A stretch of DNA of 64,000 nt from NCBI GenBank assembly GCA_029255685.2, contig CM055314.2, positions 5,908,399 to 5,972,398 on the forward strand. The letters are read 5' to 3'. Shown piece by piece: positions 1-12,620 of this stretch. Numbering within the stretch: position 1 is the stretch's first letter; the number at the start of each line of letters is the position of its first letter. Source of the DNA: Silene conica (lineage: Eukaryota; Streptophyta; Magnoliopsida; Caryophyllales; Caryophyllaceae). The notes under the pieces are model-generated. The model was not told the DNA's origin. It saw only the letters and a program-made list of their open reading frames with translations, and ran no database searches. A program made the position numbers and the translations under genes.

Positions 1-125
1 CGAAATCATCGGATTTTCATCGGAAAACGTAGAAAAAATCGTCAACAGTGTCAGCCCTGCTAGAAATATAAAATTGCATTTTCTGACTCTGCTGCTGGTT
101 TGGACGCTATTCCACTACTCGAAAA

Positions 126-755
126 ATGGAGAAATCATTGGACCAGGCAGAACCCAGTTCAGGATCCGGTAAAATGAGTCGGGCAAGAGCTCGAGGGCGA
201 CCCACTGGATCAAAGAACAAGGACAAGGCACCCACTGTAGTAACCAAAGACACTTCAAATGCCCTTGAATCTCATTTACTGGAGATATCTTCAGGAGCTG
301 ATATAATGCAATCTTTGGCAAATTATGCTTGTCAGAGGTGTAAAGGTATAAGTATTCTTAGTGGGAGTGGAGTTGTTACTAATGCAACTCTGAGAAACAG
401 TTTTGAGAGTAATGGTGTTGTGACCTTAAATGGCAGGTTTGAGTTGATGTCATTGACAGGAACAATTTTGCCCCCGCCTGCTCCACCTGGTGCTGGCGGG
501 TTGTCGGTTTTTCTGTCGGGAGGGGATGGGAGGGTGATGGGTGGGTCTGTTGTTGGGCCGTTGGTGGCGAATGGGCCTGTTTTACTGATGGTAGCCTTGT
601 TCTCAAATGCGGTTTACGAGAGGTTGCCGTTTGATCAGGAGCAACTGCAGGAGGTGCATCAGGAAATGCACGGTACTGGTGGTGGTGGGTATCCTTTTCC
701 TGGTGGTGATGGTCTGTCGGAATGGGATGGTAACACCCCACGGCCACCATTTTAG
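126..755 (+). CDS. AHL: AT-hook motif nuclear-localized (AHL) DNA-binding protein
   Basis: This is an intronless 209-residue protein of the plant AHL family. It has one AT-hook near residues 21-32 (core RGRP followed by TGSKNK) that should bind the minor groove of AT-rich DNA. A PPC/DUF296 domain follows, about residues 47-168. Recognisable PPC blocks are LEISSGADIM, ILSGSGVVTNATLR, the GRFEIL-like core GRFELM, SLTGTILPPPAPPG, and GGSVVGPLVANGPVLLM. The G-rich tail is typical. A single AT-hook with an intronless PPC domain fits clade A (type I) AHLs, which form homo- or heterotrimers in the nucleus and repress or remodel chromatin in development. The ATG at 126 gives the usual short acidic leader before the AT-hook. 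The AT-hook reads RARGRPTG rather than the commoner RPRGRPPG, and the PPC domain is somewhat divergent, so this may be a fast-evolving paralogue. The specific AHL number cannot be assigned. Confidence 0.9.
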   Translation: MEKSLDQAEPSSGSGKMSRARARGRPTGSKNKDKAPTVVTKDTSNALESHLLEISSGADIMQSLANYACQRCKGISILSGSGVVTNATLRNSFESNGVVTLNGRFELMSLTGTILPPPAPPGAGGLSVFLSGGDGRVMGGSVVGPLVANGPVLLMVALFSNAVYERLPFDQEQLQEVHQEMHGTGGGGYPFPGGDGLSEWDGNTPRPPF

Positions 756-3700
756 CTCGTTCTTCTACCACGGTGGTGGTGAAATGGTAATCGTCTGACT
801 GTTCTAGACGGAACGGTCAGGTCGAGATTGAAATGTGCCCATCTCTACGAGTAGGAAAGATTATTTTGAGACGATTTTAATCACAATCGAGCAGATTGTG
901 CATCCGTCTCAGAAAAAGGTCACTTCCTGTCGCTTGTTCAACACTCGACAGGAGGCAATACTTTCAAAACTTCCATTTTTGACCAAAAACCTGAACGATT
1001 TCACAAAAACAGTCGTGGCGCATCTGATTCTCACAGACTGCAGTCAAATTGGGTGACATAAGAAGGCCTAGTCGGGCAACACATGGGAATTGAACTGCAT
1101 ATTATCAGTTGGAACTTGGAATGTGCAGTGGGAGTTCGAGCAGCCGATCTGTTTCCCAAGTCGATTAATGTCACCGTTCTAGTCATTGTACAACATTTAC
1201 TGTACGATTAATGAGGTGGTCTCACACGCAAGACCACTGACCATCGTCTTATTCAAGTTCTTATGCTAAGCATACACCCTGCGGGGTTGTACTCGATCAA
1301 TTGGCTTACGCAGGGCCAAATATCGCATATCTTATCTAGATACTTCAGCTGCATGACCTGCACTTGCACCAGGAGTTCGATCAGGACCATCAAACTAAAG
1401 TGAAGCCGGGTTTCTGTTGTTAATCATCGACGAAAGTCTTGCAGCATTTGGTTTCAAAATCTGCTAAAGTAACTATTTTTGAAGTGATCAACAAACCAGA
1501 ATTATTGATCTTGTACAACTTGTTTTACATCACTCTGACACAAACAACTAGGAGCAGTACAATTTGTGATACAACAAACACATGCAGCAATGAGCAATGT
1601 CAGGTTTTGAAATCAGTCAAATGTTTCAAGATTCATAGCAGAGTGTTTATTTATTCCTGCATGGAAGTCGTGATCGAGCACCTTTACTTTGTTTTTGTTT
1701 CAAATGAGCGTACTCGGTTACATTTAAGAATCAAGCCCCCGACATCAGCGTTGGAGCAAGAGAGCTTATATCACTTGAGCTAACCCTTGTTCTTCGCAAC
1801 TTTACTTTGTCAAGTCGTGAAATTAAACTTCTCGAGTTCAAATTTGAGTGCTTTGTACAGGTCATTTTGTACTTAATTGTGTGTAAAGAAGGAAAATTAA
1901 AGTTATTTGTCGTAGTAATTATAGATTTATTGCATAAACTTATAATTAAATTGAAGTTCTTTACTACTACCTCTGTTCTAGTGAGATGTTTCCACTTTTT
2001 TTTATTTTGTAAAGGAGAAATAAAGGATGTGTAAATATATCACCGAGATGGAGAGAGTATACGACACTGGAAAACTATTCATGCAATACATGAGTTTAGG
2101 CCTTATACAAATTCAATTTTCATCAATTCAATGCAAACTCGAGGTAATAATCAATTTTTCGTTGGTTAAAGCTCATTTAACGTAAATAAGTTGTTTTATA
2201 AGGCCTAAATTAAAGTGAATTAAATTACAACTTATATGAGCTAAACTGAACTGAACATATACAAAACTAAAGCTAAATTTTAAAAACCAAAATTTAGTCT
2301 GTAAAAGGATCTCGTCCCTAGGATGACAATGGTTCCTTCGACCCTAGTCTAAACATTTTGGACTCACCAAGTCATCATGGCATGGTCAAGTCAAGGTCTA
2401 ACATACATGACACAAATGTGATAGAGTTAGTCACATCAAACTCGACTCAGATCTAAGTCATTAAGATCCTTATTCCCTATTGGTAAAGGAGTTAATCAGA
2501 TAGGTTCGGTTTCAGGTTGCTCAAGAGCATTCCAGTCTGGTCGGTCATTTTGAGTGGATTGTTGTCAAGTTATTTGATGACAACGGTAAAACAAACATTG
2601 TGGTTGAATAAAGTCGGTCAATTTGGATTTTGGGTCAGATTCGAGTCCTCACTTTGAATGCATATCGAATTAAAATCGGATTATTTTAGCCAAATCATTC
2701 AGAACGGGACCAATTTTTATTAGGTCTACCATAATTCTCTCACCCATTATTGCCTTATTGTCAATGATTTTAGGTCAAGATTCCTAGTCCAAACTCTAAG
2801 CAAGATTCAATTGGATATTTATATATAACTTTTTCGAGGTGGTTTAAAAGTCGATAGCTTAAACTTACCTGATCTATCTAAAAGATGAGACAGATTGGTC
2901 CTACCATTGAAGATCAATCTAGTATCCTTAAAAAAACTCTAAGCAACATCAAGGCGTTATTCTTTTTTACTGAAATCGTCTGAACTGAACTGAACCAAAC
3001 CGAACTGAAGTAAACTGAATAAGAGTTAAGTCCTGTTCTTTTGGACTTAAATTCAGCTTATTTCAGTTGAATTCAATTCAATTCAATTCTGTTCAGCTTC
3101 ATTATATTCAATTCAGTTAACTTCAGTTCAGCTCTTCATTTTAAAAAATAACTTTTATTTCGATTGGATGAGGTTAGTCTAATTCAGCTCCAATCAGTTT
3201 AGTTCAAACAGATGCAATCCAAAAGAAGAGAATCCTAATTTATAAAGAAAAAACAAAATAAAGCTAAATTGTACTAAAATTAAGTCCAAAATAACAAACA
3301 AAACTTTACCCAAACACAAATTCTCCTTGTAATAAAATAAACTCATAAAGTACAATGCAACTGACACGACCAATAAAATGATCCATTTCCATCCCCTTAT
3401 CCTTCTCCTTATCTCATTGTAAAAGCAATATTATCCGTCACAACCAAGAATCTTTCATAGACAAATTCATTCATCACTATTCACTATTCACTATTCACTA
3501 TTCACTATTCAGCCATCACAACTTCACCACCACCAAAACCACAGAAATTATGAAAATTATTATTCCGTAGTACGGAGTAAAATAATTTGACAATTAAAAA
3601 GTCACCGAAAAAGTACTCTCTACCTCACTTTTAAATTAATATAATTTCATCATTATTTTTTCAGAACTTTATTAAATTTTTTCACTTTTTTAATTGTACT

Positions 3701-3900
3701 ATACTTCTATACTTTTTTTTTTTTTTGGTACGACAACAAGTAGGACAGCTGCCTGCATCATTTCTTATTACTACAATTCATTCATCTTTATCTTCCCTTT
3801 TTATTTTTCCCCAATTTTTTCTTCTTATTTACTCTTTCTTCAGATCTCTACCCATATAACAATTTCTAGCAAAGATCCAAACTTTTTCCCAATTTTCTCT
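756..3900. other. Intergenic region between the AHL and SPL genes
   Basis: No convincing gene is visible. The first few hundred bases probably contain the AHL 3' UTR. From about 2040 the DNA is AT-rich. At 2960-3235 there is a stretch of CTGAACTGAA / TTCAGTTGAATTCAATTC-type sequence flanking TGTTCTTTTGGACTTA. This resembles a small dispersed element also seen near 33190-33350, 35723-35913 and 36525-36620. A pyrimidine-rich tract from about 3690 to 4000 is probably promoter or leader of the SPL gene. The short open frames here look like chance. Confidence 0.5.
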
Positions 3901-4138
3901 TCTTTTAATTAAAAGATCCTTACCCATAATTTTTTTCCTCTTTTTTCATGATTTTTTAAAGGTTTTTTGGCCATTTTTTAAGTTTTTAGAAATGTTTTTA
4001 TTAAATATTTGGTATTAGTTTTATAATTTTATAATTTTCTCTTTTTTTCCTGATTTTTGAAGTTTTTTCTGTTAATTTAAGCTTTTAGAAGTTTTTAGTA
4101 TTCAATAATGGGTTCCTTAATCCATCCATGAATAAAAG

Positions 4139-5009
4139 GTAAGTTATTTTATTATTTTTTAGTTTTTAATTACTACTCGTAATATTTAGTGTTAATTTTG
4201 TAATTTTGTTTGGTATTTGATTTTGCTGAGATTTAGAGATTGTTAATTTGTTATATGATTATGTGAATGAATCCTATATATTTGGGTTTTTATTGATTTT
4301 AATTTGTTATAATTAGATAGGTATGCATTAATCTTTGTGTGACTATTTTTAGCTAATTTTATGTGATTTTAATCTAATTTTGTGATTGTTTATGTACATA
4401 TAATCAAAAGGGTATAGCTAAAAATTAGCAAAAAAAAATGTCTATGTTCCTTGATTCTTGTGTTGGGATGTCCCTTTTTTGTAGGCCTAATTAAAAGTTG
4501 GTGACTTGATTCTTGGTTAAGACCGTTTTAAGTTAAGATGACACTCACAGTCGATACAATCGATTTAATTAAGGCAAAAAAAGAAATGAGGGTTGTGAGC
4601 GGTCTTAACTTAAGGCGGTTTTATTTACTAATGATTGGTCTTATTGTGTGTGGTTGAGAATAAAGTCGGTGACTTGATTCTTGGTTCAGACCGTCTGAGG
4701 TTAAGATGACACTCACAATCGATTAAAGGCAAAAATGAAAGGAGGGTTGTGAGCGGTCTTAACTTAAGGCGGTTTTATTTACTAATGATTGGTCTTCTTG
4801 TGTGTGGTTGAGAATAAAGTCGGGGACTTGATTCTTGGTTCAGACCGTCTTAAGTTAAGATGACACCCACAATCGATTCAAGGCAAAAATGAAAGGAGGG
4901 TTGTGAGCGGTCTTAACTTAAAGCGGTTTTATTTACTAATGATTGACCTTATTGTGTGGTTTAGTATAAAGTTGGTAACTTTGGTAGTATGTGGTTGTAA
5001 TTTTTTCAG
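4139..5009 (+). other. Probable 5'-leader intron of the SPL gene
   Basis: A donor AAAAG|GTAAGTT at 4138/4139 and a pyrimidine-rich acceptor TTTTTTCAG ending at 5009 would remove 871 bases from the leader. The 117-base exon piece that follows (5010-5126) has no ATG before the coding start at 5127. This is inferred from splice signals only. More than half of the intron is the threefold repeat at 4494-4967. Confidence 0.5.
4494..4967. repeat. Three tandem copies of a ~155-bp hairpin unit
   Basis: Copies begin at about 4494, 4662 and 4816, each with the sequence AAAGT(T/C)GG(T/G)GACTTGATTC. The first copy is about 168 bp, the others about 154 and 152. Each contains an internal inverted pair, GACCGTCTTAAGTTAAGA against GCGGTCTTAACTTAAGGCGG, so each unit can fold. 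The high similarity of the copies indicates recent amplification. The unit looks like a MITE-derived sequence. Confidence 0.85.
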
Positions 5010-5126
5010 TATTGGTGAACAAGAATCTCTGTGTAAATTGAGTTGAAAGAGTGAAGAGACGGGATTCGGATTGAAGTGTGTGTGGCCGTGTGGGGGGGAT
5101 TGTTGTTTTAAGAATAGTTGAAAGGG

Positions 5127-8100
5127 ATGGAGGAGGTGACTACCCAAGTGGCACCTTTGTTCATACATCAGAATATCCCAGGTCTATTTTGTAATGGTGG
5201 TTTGATTGGTAAAAAGAGGAGTCATGTTTATAATAGTAGTAATCAACACTCGCAAATTGAGCTTAATGGGGGTGGATGGAACCCTAAAGATTGGGAATGG
5301 GATAGTGGTCGGTTTGTGGCGAAAGCTAGACCTCTACAACCTGGCATGCTTGGCCTTAGTACGCCTAATACGGGTACAGTAGATAATACTGCCTCGAGGA
5401 GCAGCAATTTGCGTGACGAGGCTGATGAAAATGGCAATGGTCTTCGGTTAGAGCTTGGAGGTGCTAGCATGAGATCTAGTAAAAATAATGGCGGTAATGT
5501 TCAGAGCTCTAACTCTGCTGAGGAACCAGCTACTTCGAGGCCGAATAAGAAGGTTCGGTCTGGATCTCCAGGCAGTGGAGGTACCTACCCGGTTTGTCAG
5601 GTGGATAATTGTAATGAAGATCTCTCGAAATCGAAGGATTATCACAGAAGACATAAGGTTTGTGAGATCCACAGCAAAGTCACTCAAGTGATTGTAGGGA
5701 AGCAGATGCAGAGGTTCTGTCAACAGTGTAGCAGGTGTTAGCCTTTCTCTTTGCTTATCGTATTTGTTTTCTTTGCGAAAATTTGTATTTGTGGTTCACA
5801 AACTTGTCAAACACATAATGAAATTTGTGAAACAAAGACAGCTTTCGGTATTCTTATTTATTTATTTACTTCTCATTGTCATCGTTTCTATTTTAAATGG
5901 AGCCAAACACTCGCTATTTGTTGGCCGTGGTTCTGGATTACGATGAAATAAGGCAAAATGGCTCATTAAAAATGTTCCACTTTTTTTTGTAATAAAGTAG
6001 CAGTCATTCATAGAAAATCTTTATGCTTTGCTATGGGTCATTCAGAAACAGTGTCCTCCTTTACTCCATTTGTGGGAGTTAATGAGGCACTATGGTAAAT
6101 GAAATGATTCTTATCTTTTATCGTTATTTTGCTTTTCAAAGGTTCCACCCACTTTCCGAGTTTGATGAGGGGAAAAGAAGTTGTAGAAGAAGACTTGCTG
6201 GTCATAATCGACGGAGAAGGAAAACTCAACCCGAAGATGCCACATCGCCTGTCATGCATCCGACTAACAGCAATAGTACTGGCAATGGAAATTTGGATAT
6301 TGTCAACTTGTTGACAGTTTTAGCCCGTGGACAAGGTTTGACTTTTAAATCTTTCTAAATCATATCCTTCTTGATTATCTAGCTCTCTTTAACTATTAGA
6401 GTTCTTATATTTTCTTTAATCTAGGGATTGTTGAAAAGAATGTTTCGAACTGCCAGTCTGTGCCCGACAAAAATCAGCTGATTGAGATACTAAGCAAGTT
6501 GAACTCATTACCTCGGCCAACAGAAGCTCCAAGAGACCATGCTATTCCTTCGAGCACTAGCCCTAACACCTCAGAGCAAGCTACTTTTGGTCAAAACAAC
6601 ATGGATGTAAATCCAGCTCCTGTGTCGTTTCCTCAGAGAACTAGCCCTGGTATTTGTAGGGATCAAAATAAATCGTCCCTTGGGTACAAAGATTCTATCC
6701 CAGATGTTAACAACAAGCCTAGAACGGATCTGAGGTCTTTATGGAGACGAGAACCAAGTAGTTCTAGCCATCAATCTCCAGCTGAGAATTCAGAACCACT
6801 TCAAGACACTCAAATACACCTTCCACTACAGCTCTTTAGTCCTCCACTTGGAGACGATAGCCCGCCTAATATGGGTTCGTCACATAAGTATTTCTCATCC
6901 GATAGCTGTAGTCCTCCTGAAGTGAGGTCTCATTCACCATCTGTTCCTATCACTAGAACGCTGTTTCCATTAGAAACTACCCCAGAACTCAATAAGCCTG
7001 ATAGAATGTCCATTTGCGAAGAAGAAAATATGAACAATGATGCGAACCCAACTCGAACTTTTGCTTCTGGAGTGACTCTTGAACTCTTTAATGTGGGAAA
7101 TAAGGCTGGGTACACATCATCATCTGGCTCTGATCATTCTCCACCAAGTTTCAATTCAGATCCTCAGGTACGTTAAATTTATTTTCAAACCGTAAAGCTT
7201 CCTTTGAAATTGTAACCTGACTTACCATCTTACTTATTTGGGTTCCTGTATACTTGCTCACAAAATGTTCAGAAGGATCGAACTGGCCGGATAATGTTCA
7301 AACTGTTTGACAAGGATCCCAGCCATTTTCCTGGAGAATTACGTACTCAGGTTCGAAATCGGTATTGTGCCACTGTTTGTTTTTTGGTTCTATTTGAGCA
7401 ATCATGCCTGACACAGTCGATTCACTTATACATTGCAGATCTACAATTGGCTTTCTAACAGTCCATCAGACATGGAGAGTTTCATCAGACCTGGTTGTGT
7501 GGTTCTGTCAATATACGTATCAATGTCATCTGCTGCTTGGGAAAAAGTGAGTTGACTACTAAAGGCTTGTATGGATTGAGAGTAATTGTTCCAGGGTAAC
7601 GGGAAAAGACAATAGTAAAATAGAAGGTAGTGGCTGGTGATGGTGGTGGCAGTGGGTAGTGGGAACAAAAAAGACAAAAATAAAGGAGGGGGGGATGGAT
7701 CTTTCCATTTCCCTCTCCCTCCAAATCCTTTCAACTCAACTTGATATCCAAACAACGGAAATTATCTCCTTGTTTCCCTCCTCCCTTTCCCCCCCAAATG
7801 ACTTCATCCAAACAAAGGGTTGTTTGATCTTCAGTAAGTCATGAACCGAGTAAAAACTACTTTGAATCCAAGCAAGCCCTAAGATACAAAAACACCCTGT
7901 CAAATGATGTTTAATAGATGATTTTACGGATGTTTTTAAATGTTTCAGCTTGAAGCAGACTTTGCTCAACAAGTTAGCGGCTTAGTTCAGGGTTCAGATT
8001 TGGAGTTTTGGAGAAACGGAAGGTTTTCAGTGAACATCGGCAGACAGTTAGCGTTTCACAAGGACGGTGAGTATTCTACATGACTATTTTATGCAAGAAA

Positions 8101-10764
8101 GAGCGAGTCTTGTATGAGAGAGTCTCCCATGTGACACCAACCTAAAGAATTATTTGCTCCTCAATTATACGGTTAATGAGTTGGTCTCACATGTCAGACC
8201 TTGTCATTATGTTTTTGTATTAGAGGTCATTAGGGGTAGGGCCATAGAGAAAATTGCGGGTTTGTATATTCACAGGACTGGACTGTGTATATTGCTGATG
8301 ATTCAAACCTGTTGCTGACACATTAGTGAACCGTTTGGTTGTTGCTCTCCAGGAAAATTTAATTATTGCAAGCCTTGTAGTACACCAAAATCTCCTGAGC
8401 TGGTTGCAATTTCACCTTTGGCCGTTGTAAGCGGTCAATGCACGTCTCTTGTAATCAAAGGCAGGAATTTGACTTCCCCAGGAACAAAGTAAGTCAACTT
8501 CTCTTATATTTGCATGAGTAGTGGTGAACCCAAAAATTGTAAAAAACGTATGTTAAACAGTATTGCTGTATAGGTAAATCACGATTTTATATTTGTTTAC
8601 TTCAAAAATTGGGCAAAATACATAAAAACAATAATTTTATGGTGTCCATGGACGACCTCATGTTGATATGGATCCATCAGTGCACCCCCAAACAGCTGGA
8701 GTACGCATTTCTATTTATCGAGTATTTGAAACTTATGCATCTGATACTTCACTAGGATACACTGTGCATATATGGGTGGATACTCATCAAAGGACGTCTT
8801 GGGATCAACCTATCAAGGGATCAATTATGATGAAGTAATAGTGAGTGACTTTAAGGTGCATGCCGTCGCTTCTGCTCTGGGGCGTTGTTTTATTGAGGTA
8901 TCAGCTTCTGGATTGTTATTCTTCTTTGTGTGTTTGTTTCACAAACTATGTTGCTTCGGCTCTTCACTTGGGGTTGTACTCATGTCTGGCATGAGACGCT
9001 CTAGGAGATTGATACAAAATATGTTACTCATCCTTGCCAATCGGATCTTACACCTCAAAGAGCCAAAATACATGATCTTGATGACTTCAAACCCGATTTC
9101 TCAATCCCCATGTTTCAATTATAAACAAACACCGGATATTTTCCTTCTGTTTTTAAGACATGTCCGAGCACGGCCGCACTCATATCCTCATTCTAGTAAG
9201 GTTCCCCCGGATAAAAGCTTTAAAGCAGGCCAAATCCAACACAGGTAGCCAAGTCTAAATAAGATGATCACAAACTGACACAAGTACTTTCCGCAAAATT
9301 TAAATCCACAGAAACTGATGCTTTCTCAATTGTCTGCACAGGTAGAAAATGGCGTCAAAGGTAATTGCTTTCCCGTTATAATAGCAGATGCAAAAGTATG
9401 TCAAGAATTGAGACTTCTTGAACGAGAGTTTGATGAAGAAGAAAAAGTCTATGGTGTCAGCAGTGACAATCAGACCCAGAATATATCGAGTCCCGGGTCA
9501 AATGGCGATATCCTATGCTTCTTGAATGAGCTTGGGTGGCTTTTTCAGAGGCAGATTTCTTCTGATATCGCCAGCCACGGTTTTAAGCCTCACCGTTTTC
9601 AGTACCTCTTGACGTTTTCTATTGAAAGAGATTACTGCGCTTTGGTCAAAACTCTTCTGGATATATTTCTTAAAAGGGATTCTGGAAATGAAGGGTTATC
9701 GACAGAATGTATAGAATCACTTGATAAGATGCATCTCTTGCACAGGGCAGTTAAGAATAGGTCCAAAAGGATGGTGGACATGCTCATCCACTATTCAGTG
9801 CCTTATGACAATGGTGCTTCCAATCAGCATGTTTTTCCTCCGAATCTTAGTGGACCAGGAGGGATTACTCCTCTGCATTTGGCTGCTTGCATGTCAGGCT
9901 CGTATGATATCGTAGATATTTTGACCAATGATCCCATGGAGGTAATTGCATATATCATATAGTTTCTAGCATTTGATTTACAGTAGAACTCTATGGTTAT
10001 AGAATCTGACCCGATCATTACTTATCCGATATTTTTCTTAAAGGAGCGGAAAAGGGAGGTTCATTTGACAAATATAATGGAAGAGACTCTGGTTGAAGCA
10101 TTTAATATAGTTTTAAGCCTTGGAAATCTTGCTTGTTTCACTGTGCCTGCAGTGAGCACTGAGCAGTGCGCACACCCTTATCCTGATTTTAAAACCGACC
10201 CCTTGTCTGAAAATCTAAATACTTATTTTTTATATGTACCCATGTCCGAGTAATATAGTCTGTCGCGTGATTCTCATGCATTCTGGATTTCTGATGTTAT
10301 AGCAGGCTTCCAGTTTTATTGAGATGTTAATACTCCGTTTAATCTATTATCTTGTGTAGATTGGATTGCAGAGTTGGAAGTCCCTTCTTGATGATAATGG
10401 GCAGTCTCCGTCTGCTTATGCCATTATGAGAAACGATGATTCTTTAAATAGTTTAGTAGCTCAGAAACTGGTTGATCGAAGAAACCTTCAAGTGTCTGTA
10501 TCAATTGCAAATGAGATACTCGAATCTGCTGTCAGTGCTGAGGTGAGGCAAAGGTCAAGCCTACAATTAAACAAGAAGTCGGACTCGTGTTCCATGTGTG
10601 CAAAGATGACTTACAATAGAACGCCGGGTTCTTATGGAATGCTTCATCGTCCCTTTATTCATTCAATGCTTGCCATTGCGGCAGTATGCGTTTGTGTTTG
10701 CCTGTTTTTCAAAAGTATGGCAGTTCCGTTAACCTGGGAGAATTTGGACTTCGGATCAATGTGA
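5127..10764 (+). CDS. SPL14: SQUAMOSA promoter-binding-like protein, SPL14/SPL16 type
   Basis: Ten exons can be joined in frame: 5127-5734, 6142-6335, 6425-7167, 7273-7350, 7439-7546, 7949-8066, 8353-8488, 8756-8897, 9342-9941, 10360-10764. All have GT-AG borders, giving 1043 residues (Arabidopsis SPL14 is about 1035). The start [15 protein letters not shown] matches the SPL14 N-terminus; the first ATG is at 5127. The SBP domain is at residues 157-232, with CQVDNC, the HRRHKVC block, CQQCSRFH and a basic nuclear-localisation tail (KRSCRRRL...NRRRRK). The conserved SBP intron splits the arginine codon after CQQCS. Later come the SPL14-type blocks [37 protein letters not shown] and a CG-1/IPT-like stretch. 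Ankyrin-like repeats cover residues 838-905, and a hydrophobic C-terminal helix about 1012-1030 ([14 protein letters not shown]). It should bind GTAC-core promoters; relatives act in development and stress. Long SPLs of this class normally escape miR156, and I saw no obvious site. Confidence 0.95.
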
Positions 10765-10851
10765 TCAACGCCAAGTTCCTCGACATTTTGAAGGTAACCT
10801 CTGAACAAGAAGTGCAGAGAGTTGACTGGCGCCAACCGGTGATTTGGAACT

Positions 10852-10950
10852 CAGTACCACCATACTCACAAAAAATACTATATTAATATAATACTCCTTG
10901 TAACCCGCGAATATATTAATATAATATTTTATGTGAGTATGGTGGTACTG
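10852..10950. repeat. Near-perfect 99-bp palindrome just after the SPL stop codon
   Basis: CAGTACCACCATACTCAC at the left is matched by its complement GTGAGTATGGTGGTACTG at the right. The AT-rich inner stems (ACTATATTAATATA / TATATTAATATAATAT) also pair, leaving a loop of about 20 bases. It starts 88 bases after the stop, so it should lie in the 3' UTR and form a strong RNA hairpin. It is probably a small MITE. Confidence 0.8.
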
Positions 10951-11155
10951 AAATCCCTTCATTTTCAAATGGACGAAAAATCTATGCAGGATATGGCAAT
11001 GAGGCTGCAGTAGCGAGATGTTAATTATATATCAGACGGGAGCAGTTTTGAGCCAGTTTTATGCCGTAGTGTGGCTCTAGCTTTATGTAATTCTCGTCTC
11101 ATTGTGAGTTATGCTACAGTTAGGATCGGGAGTCTTAACTCTGAACCCCGTCTGT

Positions 11156-11560
11156 TGGTTCTTTTTTCTGTTGATGACGATATCTAGACTTTGAAACTTA
11201 CTAGTCTTTCCGACTTCTTGGCACATTTTGATGATGACGCGAGTTAACCAATCTTGAAACGGGAAATGGAAGATTTAAAGCTTGAAGATCGATCTTTGCC
11301 TCGAGGAAAGTAACTCTCCTTTCTCTCTTGTTTTATATTTCGTATGCTTATTTATCCCGTGTTGAGGATAAAATGTAGTTTTTGTCGAAAAATTCATGTA
11401 ATTTCAATTGTAAAGCAGATATGTAGGATTTATAGGTAATTTGTTATACTTTGGGTGTAAATTAAACTAATTTTATTATGTACAAGTAATGAAACAATAA
11501 TTAAGCACTAATGGAGTTATACAATATATTAAAAGATTTCCTTTTGCTACTGGGTGTACT
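11156..11560. repeat. 3' flank of the SPL gene, shared with the PPR gene
   Basis: This stretch matches 20202-20597, downstream of the PPR gene, in the same orientation. Shared blocks include GGGAAATGGAAGAT, CTCGAGGAAAGTAACTC, TGTAGTTTTTGTC, GTAATTTC(A/G)ATTGTAAAGCA, TAGGTAATTTGTT and TTAAGCACTAA. The similarity begins after each gene's own stop codon and includes likely 3' UTR and polyadenylation sequence. The copies differ by substitutions and by a small insertion in the PPR-side copy (about 20320-20350). Confidence 0.8.
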
Positions 11561-11835
11561 CAAACCATTCTCAACCAACAATATCCCGACTCCCTTCCGA
11601 ATGTGCACATCCGTGAACATGTACCTCGTAAGAGGCGGAGTGGTGAACCAAGGGACGGGTCTGAGATCTACCGGACCAACAATCCAAACCACCGCGGACA
11701 GAGTGTGCCACTCCCCAATCGTAAACATAATCCAATTCTCGATTTCTTGAGCAAACCAAACCGATTATTAGCTAAACACTCAAAATTCGAAGTATTTTAA
11801 GATGATATAGAAATTCGGTATCGCCCAGGGACATT

Positions 11836-12192
11836 GTAACATTGTATAAAAATATAAAATATGGAGACCACGAGACTAGTGGATATGAACAAGGCTGTAA
11901 ATGAGTAAATTTGGGCTCGGGATGTAACAATATATAAAAATAAAAAATATAGAGACAACGAGACTAGTGGATATGAATAAGACTGTAAATGAGCAAATTT
12001 GGGCTCGGGGTGTAACAATATACTTAAAATTAAAAAATATGGAGACAACGAGGCTAGTGGATATGAATAAGGCTGTAAATGAGCAAATTTGGGCTCGGGA
12101 TGTAACAATCAATATACAAAAATAAAAAATATGGAGACAACGAGACCAGTGGATATGAATAAGGCTGTAAATGAGCAAATTTGGGCTCGGGA
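11836..12192. repeat. Four tandem copies of an ~88-bp unit
   Basis: Units begin with GTAACA at about 11836, 11924, 12012 and 12102. Each contains ATATGGAGACAACGAG, GTGGATATGAATAAGGCTG and AATTTGGGCTCGGG. Copies differ by a few substitutions. Open frames on the minus strand through the array are repetitive and not credible genes. The array lies between the SPL 3' flank and the PPR promoter. A poly-T run (12283-12301) and GAGCTCGGCTC-like sequence follow. Confidence 0.85.
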
Positions 12193-12620
12193 TCGACTAG
12201 GAAATTTTAAGCTCCGGCTCGAAGCTTGAGTTTGTTTGTCATATGTTCTTTTCAATTTCTCATTTTAAATATAAGAAAATAATTTTTTTTTTTTTTTTTT
12301 TTAAGAAGGCAAATATAATTAAAAAATCCTGAATACACGAAGTAATAGTATAACATAATTATAAATTCTCAATTAACATATTCCCAATGATTTAAAAATA
12401 TTAAAATTATACTAAATAAATTAAAAACGAGTTTCTAGACCGAGCCGTGTTGAGTTTGATATCCGCTTGGTTTTGGATGAGCTCAACTCCAGCTAACGTT
12501 AGATTTAACTAAGGGCCGAGCTTTAATCGAGCCGATTCCGAAGACTCAACGAGCGGACCGGTAGCCCCATATACTCAGTACATGGAATTCTAAATTAGCT
12601 CAACCTTAGCATCATCCACA

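Noticed and set aside
379..771. Minus-strand open frame opposite the AHL gene (130 residues)
   Set aside because: Low-complexity His/Pro-rich shadow of the AHL coding strand.
835..1056. 73-residue open frame after the AHL gene
   Set aside because: No recognisable domain, no promoter or splice context; probably the AHL 3' UTR.
5448..5723. Minus-strand open frame within SPL exon 1
   Set aside because: Shadow of the SBP-domain coding sequence; no splice context or homology.
11797..12178. Minus-strand open frames of about 100 residues
   Set aside because: They are translations of the 88-bp tandem array, with repeating peptides and no family resemblance.
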